This document shows positions 63,801-64,000 of a DNA stretch of 64,000 nucleotides, in pieces. This DNA comes from Timema cristinae. Its lineage: Eukaryota > Arthropoda > Insecta > Phasmatodea > Timematidae. Each line of letters begins with the position of its first letter. The stretch's first letter is position 1. The stretch is taken from positions 15,687,243 to 15,751,242 of the forward strand of contig JBCFYV010001001.1 in the NCBI GenBank assembly GCA_039000515.1, read 5' to 3'. A model generated the notes under the pieces. It was not told the DNA's origin and did no database searches. It was given only the letters and a program-made list of their open reading frames with translations. Position numbers and translations under genes: made by a program.

Positions 63801-64000
63801 CCCATAATGGTACACATTATAAGAGCTATACCAATATTTTGTGACCACAAGGATATCATATTCTCATAATTTGTGCCGCTATATTTTTCGTGTGAACACC
63901 AACAACTTACGTAACAGCCAGCACCCATAATGGCACAAATTCTGAAACCATTACCAATACTTTGTGATGGATTTGTGCCACAATAATATCCAATTCCCAT
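63801..64000 (+). repeat. Tandem repeat running off the right edge
   Basis: CCCATAATGGTACACATTAT at 63801 and CCCATAATGGCACAAATTCT at 63924 start related units (123-bp period); each continues ACCAATA(T/C)TTTGTGA and TTTGTGCC. A third unit seems to begin at the window end (AATTCCCAT). Confidence 0.6.

Noticed and set aside
1..64000. CRISPR array or bacterial operon
   Set aside because: No regularly spaced short repeats with unique spacers, no ribosome binding sites and no dense ORFs; introns and SINEs show nuclear animal DNA.

Overview
This is AT-rich animal nuclear DNA, most likely from an arthropod. Coding exons are short, in phase, and separated by introns with standard GT-AG ends (one GC-AG). 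The rest is crowded with tRNA-derived SINEs, decayed LINE, Penelope-like and DNA-transposon copies, MITE-like inverted repeats and microsatellites. There is no operon structure, Shine-Dalgarno sequence, CRISPR array or rRNA. The species cannot be fixed from sequence alone.

Left third (1-30 kb): no intact protein-coding gene was found. It holds a dead pogo/Tigger-like transposase (3.2-4.9 kb), a 519-bp MITE (6.1-6.7 kb), a hairpin at 8.7 kb, a two-unit duplication at 9.7-10.1 kb, a perfect 51-bp inverted repeat (13.26-13.39 kb), a broken exon-like reading frame (17.5 kb), a mariner-type transposase fragment on the minus strand (22.3-22.5 kb), a 149-bp tandem duplication (23.5 kb) and a decayed LINE reverse transcriptase on the minus strand (27.8-29.7 kb).

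Centre (30.2-46.8 kb): the one convincing host gene, on the plus strand. Eight exons splice in frame into at least 827 codons. The protein is built from about six modules, each with two CxxC pairs, usually followed by a QQW-like helix and a P-R-Y signature. Exon 1 has a probable 5'UTR with an upstream ORF. The last visible exon (46.67-46.81 kb) ends in phase 1, so the gene probably continues past the window. I do not recognise the family by name. Its introns collected SINEs, LINE 3' ends and a Penelope-like element, mostly antisense to the gene.

Right third (47-64 kb): no further exon was found. It holds a LINE fragment (50.8-51.9 kb), a degenerate minisatellite (54.2 kb), a candidate TATA/Inr promoter (55.3 kb), a short MITE (55.95 kb), palindrome and X-box-like sites (57.8-58.0 kb), two unusual inverted pairs of tRNA-like modules (58.2 and 61.0 kb), many SINE pieces, and a tandem repeat running off the right edge.

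Three SINE families are present. SINE-A has a tRNA-Glu-like head, SINE-B a tRNA-Lys-like head, and SINE-C a third head. A and C share nearly the same 3' end followed by A/T-rich simple repeats, suggesting one LINE machinery mobilises both. Several SINE-A copies have exact 11-12 bp target-site duplications and truncated 5' ends.
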